Below, piece after piece: positions 13,710 to 13,837 of a stretch of DNA of 13,837 bases. Position 1 is the first letter of the stretch, and every line of letters starts with the position of its first letter. Both the position numbers and the translations under genes were made by a program. This DNA is from Rhodanobacteraceae bacterium. Lineage in GTDB: Bacteria > Pseudomonadota > Gammaproteobacteria > Xanthomonadales > Rhodanobacteraceae. A model generated the notes under the pieces. That model did not search any database and was not told the origin of the DNA. It worked only from the letters and a program-made list of their open reading frames with translations. The DNA lies in NCBI GenBank assembly GCA_012270595.1, contig JAAXIA010000064.1, positions 1 to 13,837 on the forward strand, given 5' to 3'.

Positions 13710-13837
13710 TTAGATGCCGAAGACGTTGATGACGGACTTCAGGATGGGCGCGCCAAGGTGTTCGAGCAATAAGACTGACGCGCCAGGGGAGTCTGGTACA
13801 GCGGTGGCAACCATAGATGAGAGATGCAGCTTAGCGG
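13710..13837 (-). CDS. 3' end of an unidentified gene
   Basis: An open minus-strand frame enters from the right edge and stops with TAA at 13710-13712. The visible tail of about 42 residues ends in VLLLEHLGAPILKSVINVFG, then Ile. It shows G/C-biased third positions near the end and lies just before the crotonase, as expected for an operon partner. I do not recognise the family, and the tail is too short to assign. Confidence 0.45.
   Translation of the reverse strand, partial: AKLHLSSMVATAVPDSPGASVLLLEHLGAPILKSVINVFGI

Noticed and set aside
13714..13837. Plus-strand ATG with an open frame to the window edge.
   Set aside because: No ribosome binding site and no family resemblance; the minus frame ending at 13710 fits the operon context better.
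1..13837. Mobile elements, CRISPR arrays, tRNA/rRNA genes, toxin-antitoxin or defence genes.
   Set aside because: Looked for on both strands; no transposase, integrase, regularly spaced repeats, tRNA cloverleaf or defence-type gene pair was recognised.

Overview
The window looks like chromosomal DNA of a Gram-negative gammaproteobacterium. It holds lipid A and LPS-core genes (msbA end, lpxK, a GT9 heptosyltransferase-type gene, a Kdo kinase) followed by the amidase-mutL pair that is conserved in gammaproteobacteria. A DUF6165 gene beside lpxK, a KdkA-type kinase, a DUF1684 protein and a MutL that keeps its endonuclease motif (so probably not a MutH-dependent system) fit a Xanthomonadales/Rhodanobacteraceae-like host. 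That placement is inference from gene content, not a measured match. Base composition is moderately GC-rich in the core genes (36 of 60 bases are G or C at 7501-7560), but two genes are clearly AT-richer: the secreted orphan at 1896-2849 (20 of 60 at 2041-2100) and the MFS transporter at 11623-12792 (22 of 60 at 12121-12180).

Layout. Positions 2-2849 (+): end of msbA, lpxK (overlapping by one base), a DUF6165 gene and an AT-rich secreted protein of unknown function, closed by a strong intrinsic terminator at 2879-2918. Position 2935-3978 (-): a GT9 glycosyltransferase. Positions 4139-5643 (+): Kdo kinase and a metallo-beta-lactamase-fold hydrolase, overlapping by ATGA. Positions 5787-9164 (+): AmiB/AmiC-type cell-wall amidase with a LysM domain, then mutL. 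Position 9203-9715 (-): glycine-zipper outer-membrane-type protein. Positions 9941-11523 (+): DUF1684 exported protein, then a CoA pyrophosphatase split by a one-base frameshift. Positions 11623-12792 (-): Bcr/CflA-like MFS exporter. Positions 12930-13837 (-): a crotonase that reads as an enoyl-CoA isomerase, preceded by the 3' end of an unidentified gene.

Functionally the first 5 kb serve outer-membrane construction: MsbA flips lipid A-core, LpxK adds the 4'-phosphate of lipid A, a Kdo kinase phosphorylates inner-core Kdo and a GT9 enzyme adds heptose. The amidase and MutL serve septal peptidoglycan splitting and mismatch repair. The right third is accessory metabolism and export.

No RNA gene, CRISPR array, insertion sequence, phage gene or attachment site was seen, and no gene-free stretch exceeds 300 bases. 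I did not find a clear new multi-gene system. The items most worth a second look are the frameshifted nudL, the AT-rich secreted orphan in the lipid A operon, the hairpin that buries the GT9 start codon, and the palindrome around a possible promoter upstream of the amidase.
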